Shown here piece by piece: positions 8,526 through 17,195 of a stretch of DNA of 64,000 nucleotides. Source of the stretch: CAYVRJ01 sp964453645 (GTDB taxonomy: Bacteria > Bacillota > Clostridia > Christensenellales > JAWKQI01); NCBI GenBank assembly GCA_964453645.1, contig CAYVRJ010000002.1, positions 1 through 64,000 of the forward strand, read 5' to 3'. The translations under genes were made by a program, and so were the position numbers. Positions within the stretch are counted from its first letter, which is position 1. Every line of letters begins with the position of its first letter. Under the pieces are notes generated by a model, which had not been told where the DNA came from, did not search any database, and worked only from the letters and a program-made list of their open reading frames with translations.

Positions 8526-11500
8526 TGAACTCAAATTTTGACGGTGATAAAACCGTTTTGGAGGAAAGCGTAAGCGTTCCATCGGCCGATAATGCGCCAC
8601 TTAAAAAGGGGGCATCTATACTCGAAACGTACAAGGTTGAATCTGACCCCATCGAAACGGGGGGCATGGGGCTTGTTTGGCGCGTTCATCACATCGGTTG
8701 GAACGTAGACCTTGCCATGAAACAACCAAGAGCTGAATTCTTTTCCACCGAAGAAGACAAAGAAATCTTTATCAGCGAATGTACAAAATGGATTGACTTA
8801 GGTCTGCACCCAAACATCGTGTCCTGTTACTATGTCCGTGAAATCAGTGGCATACCCACCGTCTTTGCCGAGTGGATGGAGGGCGGAAGCCTTTCGGACT
8901 GGATTAATGACGGCAGGCTTTATGCGGGAACAGAGGAAGAACAGGAAGGGCGAATCCTTGACATTGCCATACAATTTGCACGAGGACTGCATTATGCCCA
9001 TGAACTAAAGGATGAAAACGGGAACAAAAAAGGGTTGCTTCACCGAGATGTAAAACCCGGCAACTTGCTTTTAACAAAAGAAGGCGAGGCTAAGGTATCG
9101 GACTTCGGGCTTGCACAAGCGAGGGCGTTATTGACCATGCCGGAGGGTAAAGCTTTTGTTACCGCAGAGTTTGCCGATTCGGAACAAACTCTGTTTTTAG
9201 CATCGCCTTTATTTACGCCTATTTACTGCTCTATGGAGCAGATGGACGGCAAAATTTTGACGCGGAAAACCGACATCTATTCCTGGGCGGTGTCTGTGCT
9301 TGAGATGTATGTAGGTTCTCATCCCTGGGCAAGCGGTGTTGTGGCAGGGATGGATTGTAAGAGCTACTTTAATAAAACCCGTGTGCCTATGCCGGAGCAG
9401 ATGAAAGAGCTACTTGCGGCGTGTTTAGCGAGCGAACCTGAAAACCGTTTGCGGGATTTTGGTACGGTTTTGGAAAGGCTTGTTGTTATCTATAAGGCTG
9501 TAACAGGGGTCGATTACCCACGATCGGAAAGCAACGCGGCGCAAAATTCGGCGGATTCGCTTAATAACCGTGCGCTTAGTTTTTTGGATTTAGGGATGGA
9601 GGGGAAGGCAAGAGAAATGTTTGCACAGATTTTGCAAAGCGCACCAAACCATGCTGTGGCAACCTATAATTCAAGTTTATTGTCCTGGGCAACCGGCGTT
9701 TTTGACGATGAAGAAGCGTTGCAAACCGTCAAAAATTCCGACAATGCCGATGGAAAATATTCTGCTATGTTAGAAGAAGCGCTATGTGCAAGCAAATATC
9801 AAACGATAAAAGAATTTACTTTCAAAGACTGCATTAGTTTTGACATCAGCAAGGACGACAGGTATGCTGTTATTCTTATTTCAATCTTTGAAAAAAATGA
9901 TCAACATTCTTTAAAGATAATATATTACGACTTGGAGAACAAAGCAGAAATTCACTCGATGCTCTTTAATGCCGATGTTACGACCCACAGCTATGATAAA
10001 ATTGCATTTATAGACCATGATACTAAAGCAGTTTGCTCGGCGGGGCATTATGTGTTGCTCATTTGTTTAAAAACCGGAGCAATTATCAAGAGTCTGGCTA
10101 CTGGCACAACAAAAAAACACCCGTATAAAAAACCATTTATTTTGCGTGCATTTGATTTAACAACTGACGAAAGATTTTTATTGGCAGCCAATGCAATGAA
10201 TGATATCTTTTTACTGGATATAAAGAAAGGAAAGCTAAAAAAGAAGATAAAAACAATTGGCGATGGGATTATTGCCATATGCTTTAGTGCAGACGAGAAG
10301 AAAGTATATTCTGTCAGCCAAACAGGTTATATCTGTAAATACAAGAATTTAAGAGGCTGGTTGTCATACTATAAAGAGTATACGAAATTTAAGAATGTGA
10401 TACCAAGCACGGGCAAAATTCCGGCCATCGGAGAATATGTAAGGGAAGATTTATGTGCGGCACTATTTATTAAGAGTAGATCATTGCTTATATGCGCAGG
10501 TAAACATGTAGATTTAAATATCTCCATATTCCACATGAACAATATAAATTTAATAAACTTGCTTGAAGGGCATATGAATAAAGTTGAAGGCTTGACGTTC
10601 AATGACACCGAAGAATTTCTGTATTCATGTAATGCTCTTGACGGCGTAAAGATTTGGGAAATAATAAACGGACGGTGCTTAATTACATTTAAGGACATCT
10701 ATGCTTCATATATAGTTGCGAGTAAAACAAATCCATTTGAAATTTTTGCATTAATAAAAGATGGTTACAAACACGAACATGCAATCAGGCATATTTCGTT
10801 TCAAATTAAGGATGTTAAACAAATTGCCAAGTGGGAGATATGTAAAATTGTTCCGTTTGAAAAAGCCGCTTTAGAAGAACAGACATTTTTACAGGCATAC
10901 ACCGAAGCTAAAAAAGCAATTGAAGCGCGCAATTATAAAGAAGCGATTTGTTGGTTAAATACCGCAAAAAGTTGTACGGGGCGGCAACGAGATCCGAGGA
11001 TTATTGAATTAAGTCTGCTCTTAAATAGCTATTGTATAAAAACCGGTGTTGACGATGTAATCCTAAAGGGGATACTGCATGAGGACGCTTTTGAATGTTT
11101 CGAGGCTGTTGGCATCAGTCCTGACGGTAAAATGGCGGTGAGTACGAGCTTTTCTTATGGTGTAAGGGTTTTTGATTTGCAAAACTTCGGTTGCATCCAC
11201 TCTTTCGACAATGTTTTATCTGAACAAAAAATGGCTTCTTCAATATTGAATCGCATTTATTTTGCGGCGGATGGTTCAAAAGTTTTGCTGTCAGCAGTAT
11301 TTGGCAATGTTGTTATTGATTTAAATACATTTGCCGTGTGCAACCTATTTGGGAATGTCGAAAGTGTGTTACACTATTTCGGGGATGGCAAAAGCGTCCT
11401 TGTTTTACAACTTAAAGCCCGTGATAAATTTCGTAATGAAGTCAGGAAAACTAATTTACTCACAATGGAGAGCACCCTTGTTTTTGATTATGAGGTTCAA

Positions 11501-11965
11501 TATGTTGTCCTAGATGAAAATGAAAGATATGGTTTTTGCGTATCATTTGAGGGAAAGAACGCTTTTTTATATGACTTAAAAGATGAAAAGAAAACTGTAC
11601 ATTTTGTTAGCGAGTTAAAGCCGGTCATGGTGAAACCTTGTATAAATGCTTCTGCTAAACTGGCAGTTATCATGTTAGCCGATAATATTATCGGCGTTTA
11701 TCACATGCTCACCGGCGCACATATTCATTCAATAACCTTTGATGAAAGGGTACGCAAAATTGCATTAACGTCAAATGGTGGTTACCTTTTTGCAGGCTTA
11801 GAAAACGGTAACATTGAACTGTTTGACACAAAGGATTTTCAAAGAATATATTCTTTTAATGCCCATAGCTATTTAAATAATTTTACTTTAAGCGATGATG
11901 ATACAGTTCTACTAACCTGCGGCGATAAGTCGATTAAGGTATGGAATGTGTTGTATACATATTAA
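8525..11965 (+). CDS. Ser/Thr protein kinase with TPR-like units and WD40-like propellers
   Basis: A 1146-residue protein. The kinase (about 35-320) has ETGGMGLVWRV, MKQPR with the catalytic Lys, LLHRDVKPGN (171-180) and DFG (193-195), so it is probably active. A TPR-like pair follows near 335-390 (NNRALSFLDLGMEGKAREMF). A first beta-propeller-like block spans about 420-760 (SFDISKDDRYAVILIS; LEGHMNKVEGLTFND), a second TPR-like helix pair lies near 785, and a second propeller runs 850-1146 (GISPDGKMAVSTS; FTLSDDDTVLLTCGD). WD40-type propellers bind protein partners, so this kinase probably senses or scaffolds. ATG 8525 shares its A with the previous stop; GAGG lies 7 nt before. It has no membrane segment. 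Confidence 0.85.
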   Translation: MNSNFDGDKTVLEESVSVPSADNAPLKKGASILETYKVESDPIETGGMGLVWRVHHIGWNVDLAMKQPRAEFFSTEEDKEIFISECTKWIDLGLHPNIVSCYYVREISGIPTVFAEWMEGGSLSDWINDGRLYAGTEEEQEGRILDIAIQFARGLHYAHELKDENGNKKGLLHRDVKPGNLLLTKEGEAKVSDFGLAQARALLTMPEGKAFVTAEFADSEQTLFLASPLFTPIYCSMEQMDGKILTRKTDIYSWAVSVLEMYVGSHPWASGVVAGMDCKSYFNKTRVPMPEQMKELLAACLASEPENRLRDFGTVLERLVVIYKAVTGVDYPRSESNAAQNSADSLNNRALSFLDLGMEGKAREMFAQILQSAPNHAVATYNSSLLSWATGVFDDEEALQTVKNSDNADGKYSAMLEEALCASKYQTIKEFTFKDCISFDISKDDRYAVILISIFEKNDQHSLKIIYYDLENKAEIHSMLFNADVTTHSYDKIAFIDHDTKAVCSAGHYVLLICLKTGAIIKSLATGTTKKHPYKKPFILRAFDLTTDERFLLAANAMNDIFLLDIKKGKLKKKIKTIGDGIIAICFSADEKKVYSVSQTGYICKYKNLRGWLSYYKEYTKFKNVIPSTGKIPAIGEYVREDLCAALFIKSRSLLICAGKHVDLNISIFHMNNINLINLLEGHMNKVEGLTFNDTEEFLYSCNALDGVKIWEIINGRCLITFKDIYASYIVASKTNPFEIFALIKDGYKHEHAIRHISFQIKDVKQIAKWEICKIVPFEKAALEEQTFLQAYTEAKKAIEARNYKEAICWLNTAKSCTGRQRDPRIIELSLLLNSYCIKTGVDDVILKGILHEDAFECFEAVGISPDGKMAVSTSFSYGVRVFDLQNFGCIHSFDNVLSEQKMASSILNRIYFAADGSKVLLSAVFGNVVIDLNTFAVCNLFGNVESVLHYFGDGKSVLVLQLKARDKFRNEVRKTNLLTMESTLVFDYEVQYVVLDENERYGFCVSFEGKNAFLYDLKDEKKTVHFVSELKPVMVKPCINASAKLAVIMLADNIIGVYHMLTGAHIHSITFDERVRKIALTSNGGYLFAGLENGNIELFDTKDFQRIYSFNAHSYLNNFTLSDDDTVLLTCGDKSIKVWNVLYTY

Positions 11966-11994
11966 GGCCGTGTTAATAGAGCCTTTGTTCCCTT

Positions 11995-12036
11995 GCAACT
12001 TTGCTTAGAAAACACCTCCTCCTTATGTGCTACACT
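11995..12036 (+). promoter_or_regulatory. GAAACTTT-type promoter of the HD-hydrolase gene
   Basis: GCAACTTTGC (11995-12004), GAAAA at 12008 and TACACT at 12031-12036. Spacings of 13 and 36 nt match the family seen upstream. One base differs in the first element. Confidence 0.5.
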
Positions 12037-12066
12037 ATCCCCATAACTTATAAAGAGGTATCACAC

Positions 12067-12726
12067 ATGGAGCAGGGTTCAAGATTATTTTTAGAGCGCA
12101 GAATATCACTGCTTTATGGTGCGGAATCGGCAGCCATGAAAGCGTTTGACATTGTGCAGGAGGAGATGTGTGCCGAGAAGGGCTTTGTCCGCTTTGACGG
12201 CAGTGACTATTATATGCACTGCATAGATGTGGCAAACTTTCTCATTTCTTATGGCGTTACAAATCAAAACGCCGTAACGGCTGCACTTTTGCACGACATG
12301 GTAGAGGATGTGCCGGGTTTTACGACGGAATCAATTTCCAAGCATTTCGGTGAGCGTGTTGCCGAGATGGTTTTCCTTGTAAGTAAGAGAGAAGATTTAG
12401 ATTACAAAGATGATGCCGTTTTGAGGGGTTATCTTGAAGATATTTCAAAGGACATTCATGCCGCCGCCATAAAAACTGCTGACAGAATGCATAATATGTG
12501 TACGCTGCAGGGAGCGGAGCTTTGCAAGCGTTACCAAAAGGCAGTGGAAACCGAGCAGTATTTTGTACCGTTTTTTAAGCTTTGCCGGGAGAGATATCCA
12601 CGGTATGAAAGCTTGTTTCATGCGGCAAGAACACAGATATTACCGCAAATTTATGAAATCAAAGCACATTATCACGATTATTGCGAGCTTAATAAATTAA
12701 AAGAAGATGCAAGCACTCTACATTAA
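12067..12726 (+). CDS. HD-domain hydrolase of the RelA/SpoT hydrolase type
   Basis: A 219-residue protein matching the ppGpp-hydrolase (HD) half of Rel/SpoT enzymes: H in YYMHCIDVANFL, the HD pair in AALLHDMVEDVPGF, FGERVAEMVFLVSK, and the second Asp in IKTADRMHNM. There is no synthetase, TGS or ACT domain, so it would be a small alarmone hydrolase (SAH/Mesh1-like) or act on a related nucleotide. ATG 12067 is chosen because AAGAGG lies 8 nt before it. It has its own GAAACTTT-type promoter and a terminator, so it is monocistronic. The HD identification is firm; the substrate is inferred. Confidence 0.8.
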   Translation: MEQGSRLFLERRISLLYGAESAAMKAFDIVQEEMCAEKGFVRFDGSDYYMHCIDVANFLISYGVTNQNAVTAALLHDMVEDVPGFTTESISKHFGERVAEMVFLVSKREDLDYKDDAVLRGYLEDISKDIHAAAIKTADRMHNMCTLQGAELCKRYQKAVETEQYFVPFFKLCRERYPRYESLFHAARTQILPQIYEIKAHYHDYCELNKLKEDASTLH

Positions 12727-12740
12727 AGTACCACCTTTGA

Positions 12741-12777
12741 GCAACACTCCACAAGCCAATGTGGGGTGCTGCTTTTT
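12741..12777 (+). terminator. Intrinsic terminator after the HD-hydrolase gene
   Basis: GCAACACTCCACA and TGTGGGGTGCTGC form a 13-bp stem with two wobble pairs, followed by TTTTT. Confidence 0.8.
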
Positions 12778-12781
12778 GTTT

Positions 12782-12828
12782 GAAACTTTGCATAGAAACC
12801 ACTTTAATTGTATGTAGTAAGCTATACC
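12782..12828 (+). promoter_or_regulatory. GAAACTTT-type element of the small membrane protein gene
   Basis: GAAACTTTGC (12782-12791) and GAAACC at 12795 repeat the 13-nt arrangement exactly. The best -10 box, TATACC at 12823, is 41 nt away instead of 35-36, so the -10 call is weaker here. Confidence 0.45.
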
Positions 12829-12855
12829 TATAACAGAGAACGAGGGGATGTAAGC

Positions 12856-13101
12856 ATGAACCGGCCTAACGATTTGCTTCCCAATCTATTACTGACGCCA
12901 CTGTGCTTTTTAGCGATACTGGGTATTTTGATATTAGGGGTTAATTATTCTGATCTTCTTAATAGTTTTGATGAAAGATGGGAACTGTTGATAGGCTTGG
13001 CTCTTGTTGTGGGTATGCTTATCGCTCATATTGCTGGAATACGTTTTCTTGTTATTTGCGTCGTGACAATTTTTTATCTGATTCGTAAACGTAACACATA
13101 A
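12856..13101 (+). CDS. Small two- or three-span membrane protein
   Basis: An 81-residue hydrophobic protein. A first membrane segment is LLLTPLCFLAILGILILGV. A second hydrophobic stretch runs from LLIGLALVVGMLIAHIAG through LVICVVTIFYLI and may cross the membrane twice. It ends in a basic tail, RKRNT. ATG 12856 is chosen because GAGGGG stands about 10 nt before it. I recognise no family. It is the last gene with a GAAACTTT element. Confidence 0.55.
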   Translation: MNRPNDLLPNLLLTPLCFLAILGILILGVNYSDLLNSFDERWELLIGLALVVGMLIAHIAGIRFLVICVVTIFYLIRKRNT

Positions 13102-13125
13102 TTTTGACCAAGTCTATTTAACAGC

Positions 13126-13154
13126 TTTACTTTTATTTAAAAATTTGCTATCAT
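13126..13154 (+). promoter_or_regulatory. Promoter of the LacI-family regulator
   Basis: TTTACT (13126-13131), a 17-nt spacer and TATCAT (13149-13154) lie 41 bp before the TTG start at 13195. Confidence 0.45.
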
Positions 13155-13194
13155 TTGTTAAAATAGACACAATCATACCCTTAGGAGGTGAGCC

Positions 13195-14211
13195 TTGAGC
13201 CCCGAAACACCCACTATTTTAGATGTTGCAAAACTTGCAAAGGTATCTAAATCCACAGTATCCAGAGTGCTCAATAACTCCTCTTTGGTGAAGATCGAAA
13301 CTCGAAAAGCCGTTGAAGAAGCAATGCAAAAGCTCAAATTCACTCCCAATATCATTGCACGCGGTATGCGCAAAGGCGTTTCCAACACCATAGGCGTTAT
13401 TATACCTGAGTACGCAAACATTTTCTACTCCATGATGTTTAAGGAGATCGAAAAGGAACTGAACCGCTTTGGTTATATGGCCATCATTTGCCCTGCTGCT
13501 GCGGACAACCACAAGGAAATCGAATACTGTGAGCAGCTTCTCAGCAGGAATATCGACGGAATCATCTTCTTCGACTACAACATCAGCGAACAGAGCCTTG
13601 CATATCTGCTTGATTTATCCAAACGGCTTCCCCTGGTGCTCATGGATGAATCAAAAAACGATCCCGAAATCTCCAGGGTTTACACGGACAGCTATCATGC
13701 ACTATACACTTCCACAAATTTTCTTATATCCCACGGGCACCAGCGCATTGCCATACTGCTCAGCGATGTAGAAGCTGTGCACAAGCGGTTTTGCGGTTAC
13801 TGCGATGCACTCAAGGAAGCGGATATCCCCTTACGCGAAGAGTATATATTGCCTATCGAGTTTAATATTCCCAGCGGTGTTAAGGCAGCAAAGCGGTATT
13901 TGGCACTAGACCATCCTCCCACAGGTATTGTTTCCGAAGCGGATTATCCCGCAATCGGTATGCTCAATGCGCTGATGTTTGAAGGTAAGACACCGCCCCA
14001 TGATTTTGAGATGATCGCATACGACAATATTGATATATCCTCCAGCCTCAAACCCCACTTGAGCACCATTGCCCAGCCTGCTCCCGAGCTTGCAAGAGCG
14101 GCAGTAAATATATTAATGGACAAAATATACGATCCGTCTAAAATTCCCGAAGTTATCAAGGCTGTTTTTATGGGAAAACTTATACTCCGTGACACTACAA
14201 AATTAGAATAA
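13195..14211 (+). CDS. LacI-family transcriptional regulator
   Basis: A 338-residue repressor of normal LacI/GalR length. The N-terminal HTH is TILDVAKLAKVSKSTVSRVL followed by the hinge helix FTPNIIARGMRKG. A periplasmic-binding-protein-like effector domain follows (TIGVIIPEYANIFYS, NIDGIIFFDYN, HGHQRIAILLSD). It starts with TTG after AGGAGGTGAG. It probably controls the cluster downstream through the two TGGGAACGGTTTCA sites at 14281 and 14347. The effector is unknown and is probably the imported compound or a derivative. Confidence 0.9.
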   Translation: MSPETPTILDVAKLAKVSKSTVSRVLNNSSLVKIETRKAVEEAMQKLKFTPNIIARGMRKGVSNTIGVIIPEYANIFYSMMFKEIEKELNRFGYMAIICPAAADNHKEIEYCEQLLSRNIDGIIFFDYNISEQSLAYLLDLSKRLPLVLMDESKNDPEISRVYTDSYHALYTSTNFLISHGHQRIAILLSDVEAVHKRFCGYCDALKEADIPLREEYILPIEFNIPSGVKAAKRYLALDHPPTGIVSEADYPAIGMLNALMFEGKTPPHDFEMIAYDNIDISSSLKPHLSTIAQPAPELARAAVNILMDKIYDPSKIPEVIKAVFMGKLILRDTTKLE

Positions 14212-14219
14212 AAAAACAC

Positions 14220-14386
14220 TTGCATTTATGATAGGGTCGTAATATAATTGTGTTAACACCTTAATTTTTATAAAATACTTTGGGAACGGTTTCACAAATC
14301 TATCTTATTTCATAACACCACTAAGATAGTTTATTTTACCGTTTGATGGGAACGGTTTCAAAAGAAACTGATTATAAATGTATACT
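14220..14386 (+). promoter_or_regulatory. Dual promoter-operator region of the catabolic cluster
   Basis: Promoter P1 is TTGCAT (14220-14225), 17 nt, TATAAT (14243-14248). Just after its start lie the palindrome GTGTTAACAC (14250-14259) and operator O1, TGGGAACGGTTTCA (14281-14294). A hairpin CTATCTTA/TAAGATAG (14300-14329) with TTTATTTT may attenuate P1. Operator O2, identical to O1, is at 14347-14360 and overlaps the weak -35 of P2, whose -10 is TATACT (14381-14386). O1 and O2 are 66 bp apart, about six helical turns. Both also fit the catabolite-responsive element (cre) consensus, so CcpA could bind instead of, or as well as, the local LacI protein. Confidence 0.75.
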
Positions 14387-14409
14387 TTATTTATGGAGGC
14401 AAATATAAA

Positions 14410-14781
14410 ATGACAGGCAAAAACAATTGGTATATTGTAGACGGCTACAGACCCTATGCACAGGCGGGCAAAGCCACAGACTATGAAGGACACGAATGCA
14501 TAATGATTTTAAATTGCAACGAGCAACCGGCTCATGTGGTGATCGATGTTTATTTTGCAGATCAACCTCCCGTTAAAGGGATTACGCTCACCGTCCCGCC
14601 AGAGCGCATATCGGCATTTCGCTCAAACGACGCATCTGTCTTTGGCGATCTCGTATTACCAGAAAATTATCAATATTCCCTAAAAATCACAAGCGATGTG
14701 GGTGTTGTAGTGCAGTATGGGCGCATGGATATCAACCAACCCAACTTGGCCTATATTGCCACATTGGGTTTTGCGGAATAA
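14410..14781 (+). CDS. Sensory-rhodopsin-transducer-like (ASRT family) protein
   Basis: A 123-residue soluble protein resembling the Anabaena sensory rhodopsin transducer family: WYIVDGYRP at the start, GHECIMILNCNEQPAHVVID, VYFADQPP, LTVPPERISAFR, and VVVQYGRMDINQ near the end. The full length is one such domain. In bacteria without rhodopsin these beta-sandwich proteins sit in sugar-utilisation clusters, and the family is thought to bind carbohydrate or DNA. Here it is first behind the LacI-type operators, so a role in sensing or handling the imported substrate is likely. GGAGG precedes the ATG. Confidence 0.7.
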   Translation: MTGKNNWYIVDGYRPYAQAGKATDYEGHECIMILNCNEQPAHVVIDVYFADQPPVKGITLTVPPERISAFRSNDASVFGDLVLPENYQYSLKITSDVGVVVQYGRMDINQPNLAYIATLGFAE

Positions 14782-14801
14782 GAATAAGGAGAATATTAAG
14801 T

Positions 14802-15983
14802 ATGAAACCGATCATCCCCAAAACAGAATTTATCCAAAGAATTGAAAGAATTCGCACCAAGATGGCCGCATGCGGTCTGGATGCAATGTTGGTCTACGGC
14901 GATGAATATCGAAAGGAAAACCTTCGTTATGTGTCAAACTACTGGCCCATCTTCGAGCGGGGGGCCATGGCGCTGGGCAAAACGGGCGACCCCATCGTGC
15001 TGTGCGCGCCCGAGGGCGAACAGGTTGCCATTGAGATGAGCGCCTGGGAGGATGTGCGCCTGCTTCCCGATTTCTTGTGTGTCACCGTACCTGATTCCAT
15101 TGATTATCCCCATGCAAAATACACCAGCTTTGTCAACCTATCCAATGAACTAAGAGCCAAGGGAGCGTTGAACAAACTGGGTGTCTGTGGGATCGATGCC
15201 ATGTCGGTGGACTTGTACAACAAAATTGCAGCAGGATTCAACTGTGAAATCGTGGATGCTGCACATATATTATTCGAACTTCGCAGGACTAAGAGCGAAA
15301 ACGAGATCGCCTGCCTTAAGGAAGCGGCACGGATTGCAGACGAGGGCATGAAGGCCATTATGAGTGCCAATATAGTTGGGTTGACCGAGGTTGCTGCGTG
15401 CGGTATTGCGGAGGGTGCAGCACGGCGTGAAGGTGCGGAGCACGTAATATTTACTGTGTTTGGCTCGGGAGAGCGCACCAATACCATCGTCGGACGTCCA
15501 ACTCAGAAGATCATTGAAGACGGTGATATGATCATGCTCTCCCTTGCCATTCAGTATGAAGGATATGTGGCCACCTGTGAAGCACCCTTTGCAGTAGGCA
15601 ACTATTCGGAGCAAACAAAGAAGGTTATTGATGTGCTCATCAGTGCATCGGCGGCTGGTTTACCCTATTTAAAGGCAGGCGAACCAATGAAAAACTTCGT
15701 ATGCGCTGTGCGGAACTATTTTAGAGAAGCCGGACTTGAAAAGTACGACGTATACCCTCCTCTCCACGGTATTGGCTGTGCCGAAGCTGAAAGTCCGTAT
15801 CCAGATGAAAACACAGACAAAGTGTTTGAGGTGGGCATGACCGTGAACACAGATATCAGTTTGTTCGGCCTTCCCGGTGGTTCCAACAGAATTGAGGAAG
15901 GGTTTGTCATTACTGAAAGCGGAGCCAAAACCCTTTCACCCTTTGTAAGAAAGTATTGCGAGGATTGGATTGAGCACAGATAG
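14802..15983 (+). CDS. Creatinase-like M24 family protein (copy 1)
   Basis: A 393-residue pita-bread-fold protein with the N-terminal creatinase/prolidase domain (1-160) and the M24 domain after it (TKSENEIACLKEAARIADEG). M24 peptidases need D, D, H, E, E for two metals. Here the first Asp position reads IMLSLAIQYEGY and the second YVATCEAPF, so both are lost; the His (LHGIGCAEAE) and the last Glu (NRIEEGFVIT) remain, and the fourth ligand site reads VNTDISLF. Creatinase also works without metal using His and Glu, so amidine or amide hydrolysis is possible. Peptidase activity is unlikely. AAGGAG precedes the ATG. Confidence 0.75.
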   Translation: MKPIIPKTEFIQRIERIRTKMAACGLDAMLVYGDEYRKENLRYVSNYWPIFERGAMALGKTGDPIVLCAPEGEQVAIEMSAWEDVRLLPDFLCVTVPDSIDYPHAKYTSFVNLSNELRAKGALNKLGVCGIDAMSVDLYNKIAAGFNCEIVDAAHILFELRRTKSENEIACLKEAARIADEGMKAIMSANIVGLTEVAACGIAEGAARREGAEHVIFTVFGSGERTNTIVGRPTQKIIEDGDMIMLSLAIQYEGYVATCEAPFAVGNYSEQTKKVIDVLISASAAGLPYLKAGEPMKNFVCAVRNYFREAGLEKYDVYPPLHGIGCAEAESPYPDENTDKVFEVGMTVNTDISLFGLPGGSNRIEEGFVITESGAKTLSPFVRKYCEDWIEHR

Positions 15984-15993
15984 GAGAAACAGG

Positions 15994-17166
15994 ATGACAA
16001 GACCGATTATTTCTAACGAAGAATTTGCACAAAGAGTCAAAAAAACCCAAGCCCTTATGTTGGAGCAGGGCATCGACATTCTGCTGGCCTACGGTAACGA
16101 AGCGGAGCCCCAGTTTTCCCGCTACTACTCCGACTACTGGCCTTCCTTTGAAAGCTGTGGCGTGGTCATAACCCCCCACAAGGAACCCGTTCTGCTCATC
16201 GGGCCAGAGAGCATGACCTATGCCAAGGATAGGAGCAGGATTAGCGATATCAGAAGACTTGCGGCGTTCCGGGAGTCCTCCAACCCCGAATATCCAGGTC
16301 ACGTGTTGGAGACGTTCGACGAGATCATTGAGTCGCTCGGGGTACATGCCCCCAAAAAGTTTGCCATTGCCGGAATTAATATTATTTCCCAGTTCACCTA
16401 TAAGGAGCTTGTTGATTCGCTACAAAAGTTGGGCAACGTGGAGATCCTTCGTGGAGATGAATTGGTCATGCAGCTTCGCATGGTCAAGTCTGCTGCTGAG
16501 ATCGATTGCATGAAATATGCAGGTCAAATCACCGCAAAGACCATGGATTATGTCTTAGAAAACATCAAACCCGGAATGACCGAACTTCAGGTGCGGGGAC
16601 TGGCCAATGCCAAAATGTATGCGCTTGGTGCAGAAAACGAAGCCTATCCCAACTGGATCTTGGCGGGAGAAGGCGGCAACCAGGCCATCAGCAGAGCACG
16701 GCACAAAGTGATCTCTCCCGGAGATTTGGTGCACTTGCAGATTGGTGCACGGTACGAGGGATACGCCTCCACTATTGGCAGACCCGTCATATTTGGCAAA
16801 CCCCAGCAGTGGATGACAGATGCGATCAACGCAGGATATGAAGGGTATGAGACATTGTTTGCACAGCTTTATGCGGGCAACAATGCGGGCAATGTTGCAA
16901 AGGCCTATTACGCTACCATGAGGGCAAACGGTTACTACGACTGGCTTTTATACGGGCCTTGCCACGCAACTGGTCTCATGGAGGGCGAACCGCCATGGAT
17001 CGAGGACGGTTCCGATTACACCATGCTGGAGAACATGACGTATTGCATTTGCCTGTTCATGGGTAACAAAGACGGGTTTGGCTTTAGGTTGGAGGACAGT
17101 ATACGGGTTGGCGCTGAGTGTGCCGAGAGCATGACAAATTATAAAAAGGGTATCATTGTTCTGTAG
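15994..17166 (+). CDS. Creatinase-like M24 family protein (copy 2)
   Basis: A 390-residue paralogue of the preceding gene, sharing the EEFAQRVKKTQALMLEQGID opening and the M24 core. Ligand positions again differ from the peptidase pattern: VHLQIGARYEGY (no Asp), YASTIGRPV (no Asp), CHATGLMEGEPP (His kept), MTYCICLFMG (no Glu), GFRLEDSIRV (Glu kept). Two adjacent copies with different residues at the fourth site (Asp in one, Cys in the other) may form a heteromer or act on successive substrates. ATG 15994 follows GGAG, which overlaps the previous stop codon region. Confidence 0.75.
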   Translation: MTRPIISNEEFAQRVKKTQALMLEQGIDILLAYGNEAEPQFSRYYSDYWPSFESCGVVITPHKEPVLLIGPESMTYAKDRSRISDIRRLAAFRESSNPEYPGHVLETFDEIIESLGVHAPKKFAIAGINIISQFTYKELVDSLQKLGNVEILRGDELVMQLRMVKSAAEIDCMKYAGQITAKTMDYVLENIKPGMTELQVRGLANAKMYALGAENEAYPNWILAGEGGNQAISRARHKVISPGDLVHLQIGARYEGYASTIGRPVIFGKPQQWMTDAINAGYEGYETLFAQLYAGNNAGNVAKAYYATMRANGYYDWLLYGPCHATGLMEGEPPWIEDGSDYTMLENMTYCICLFMGNKDGFGFRLEDSIRVGAECAESMTNYKKGIIVL

Positions 17167-17195
17167 CTATCAATTTATAAAGCAGAGGTAATCGT

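Noticed and set aside
12067..12726. Full RelA/SpoT synthetase-hydrolase
   Set aside because: Only the HD half is present; the synthetase, TGS and ACT parts are absent.
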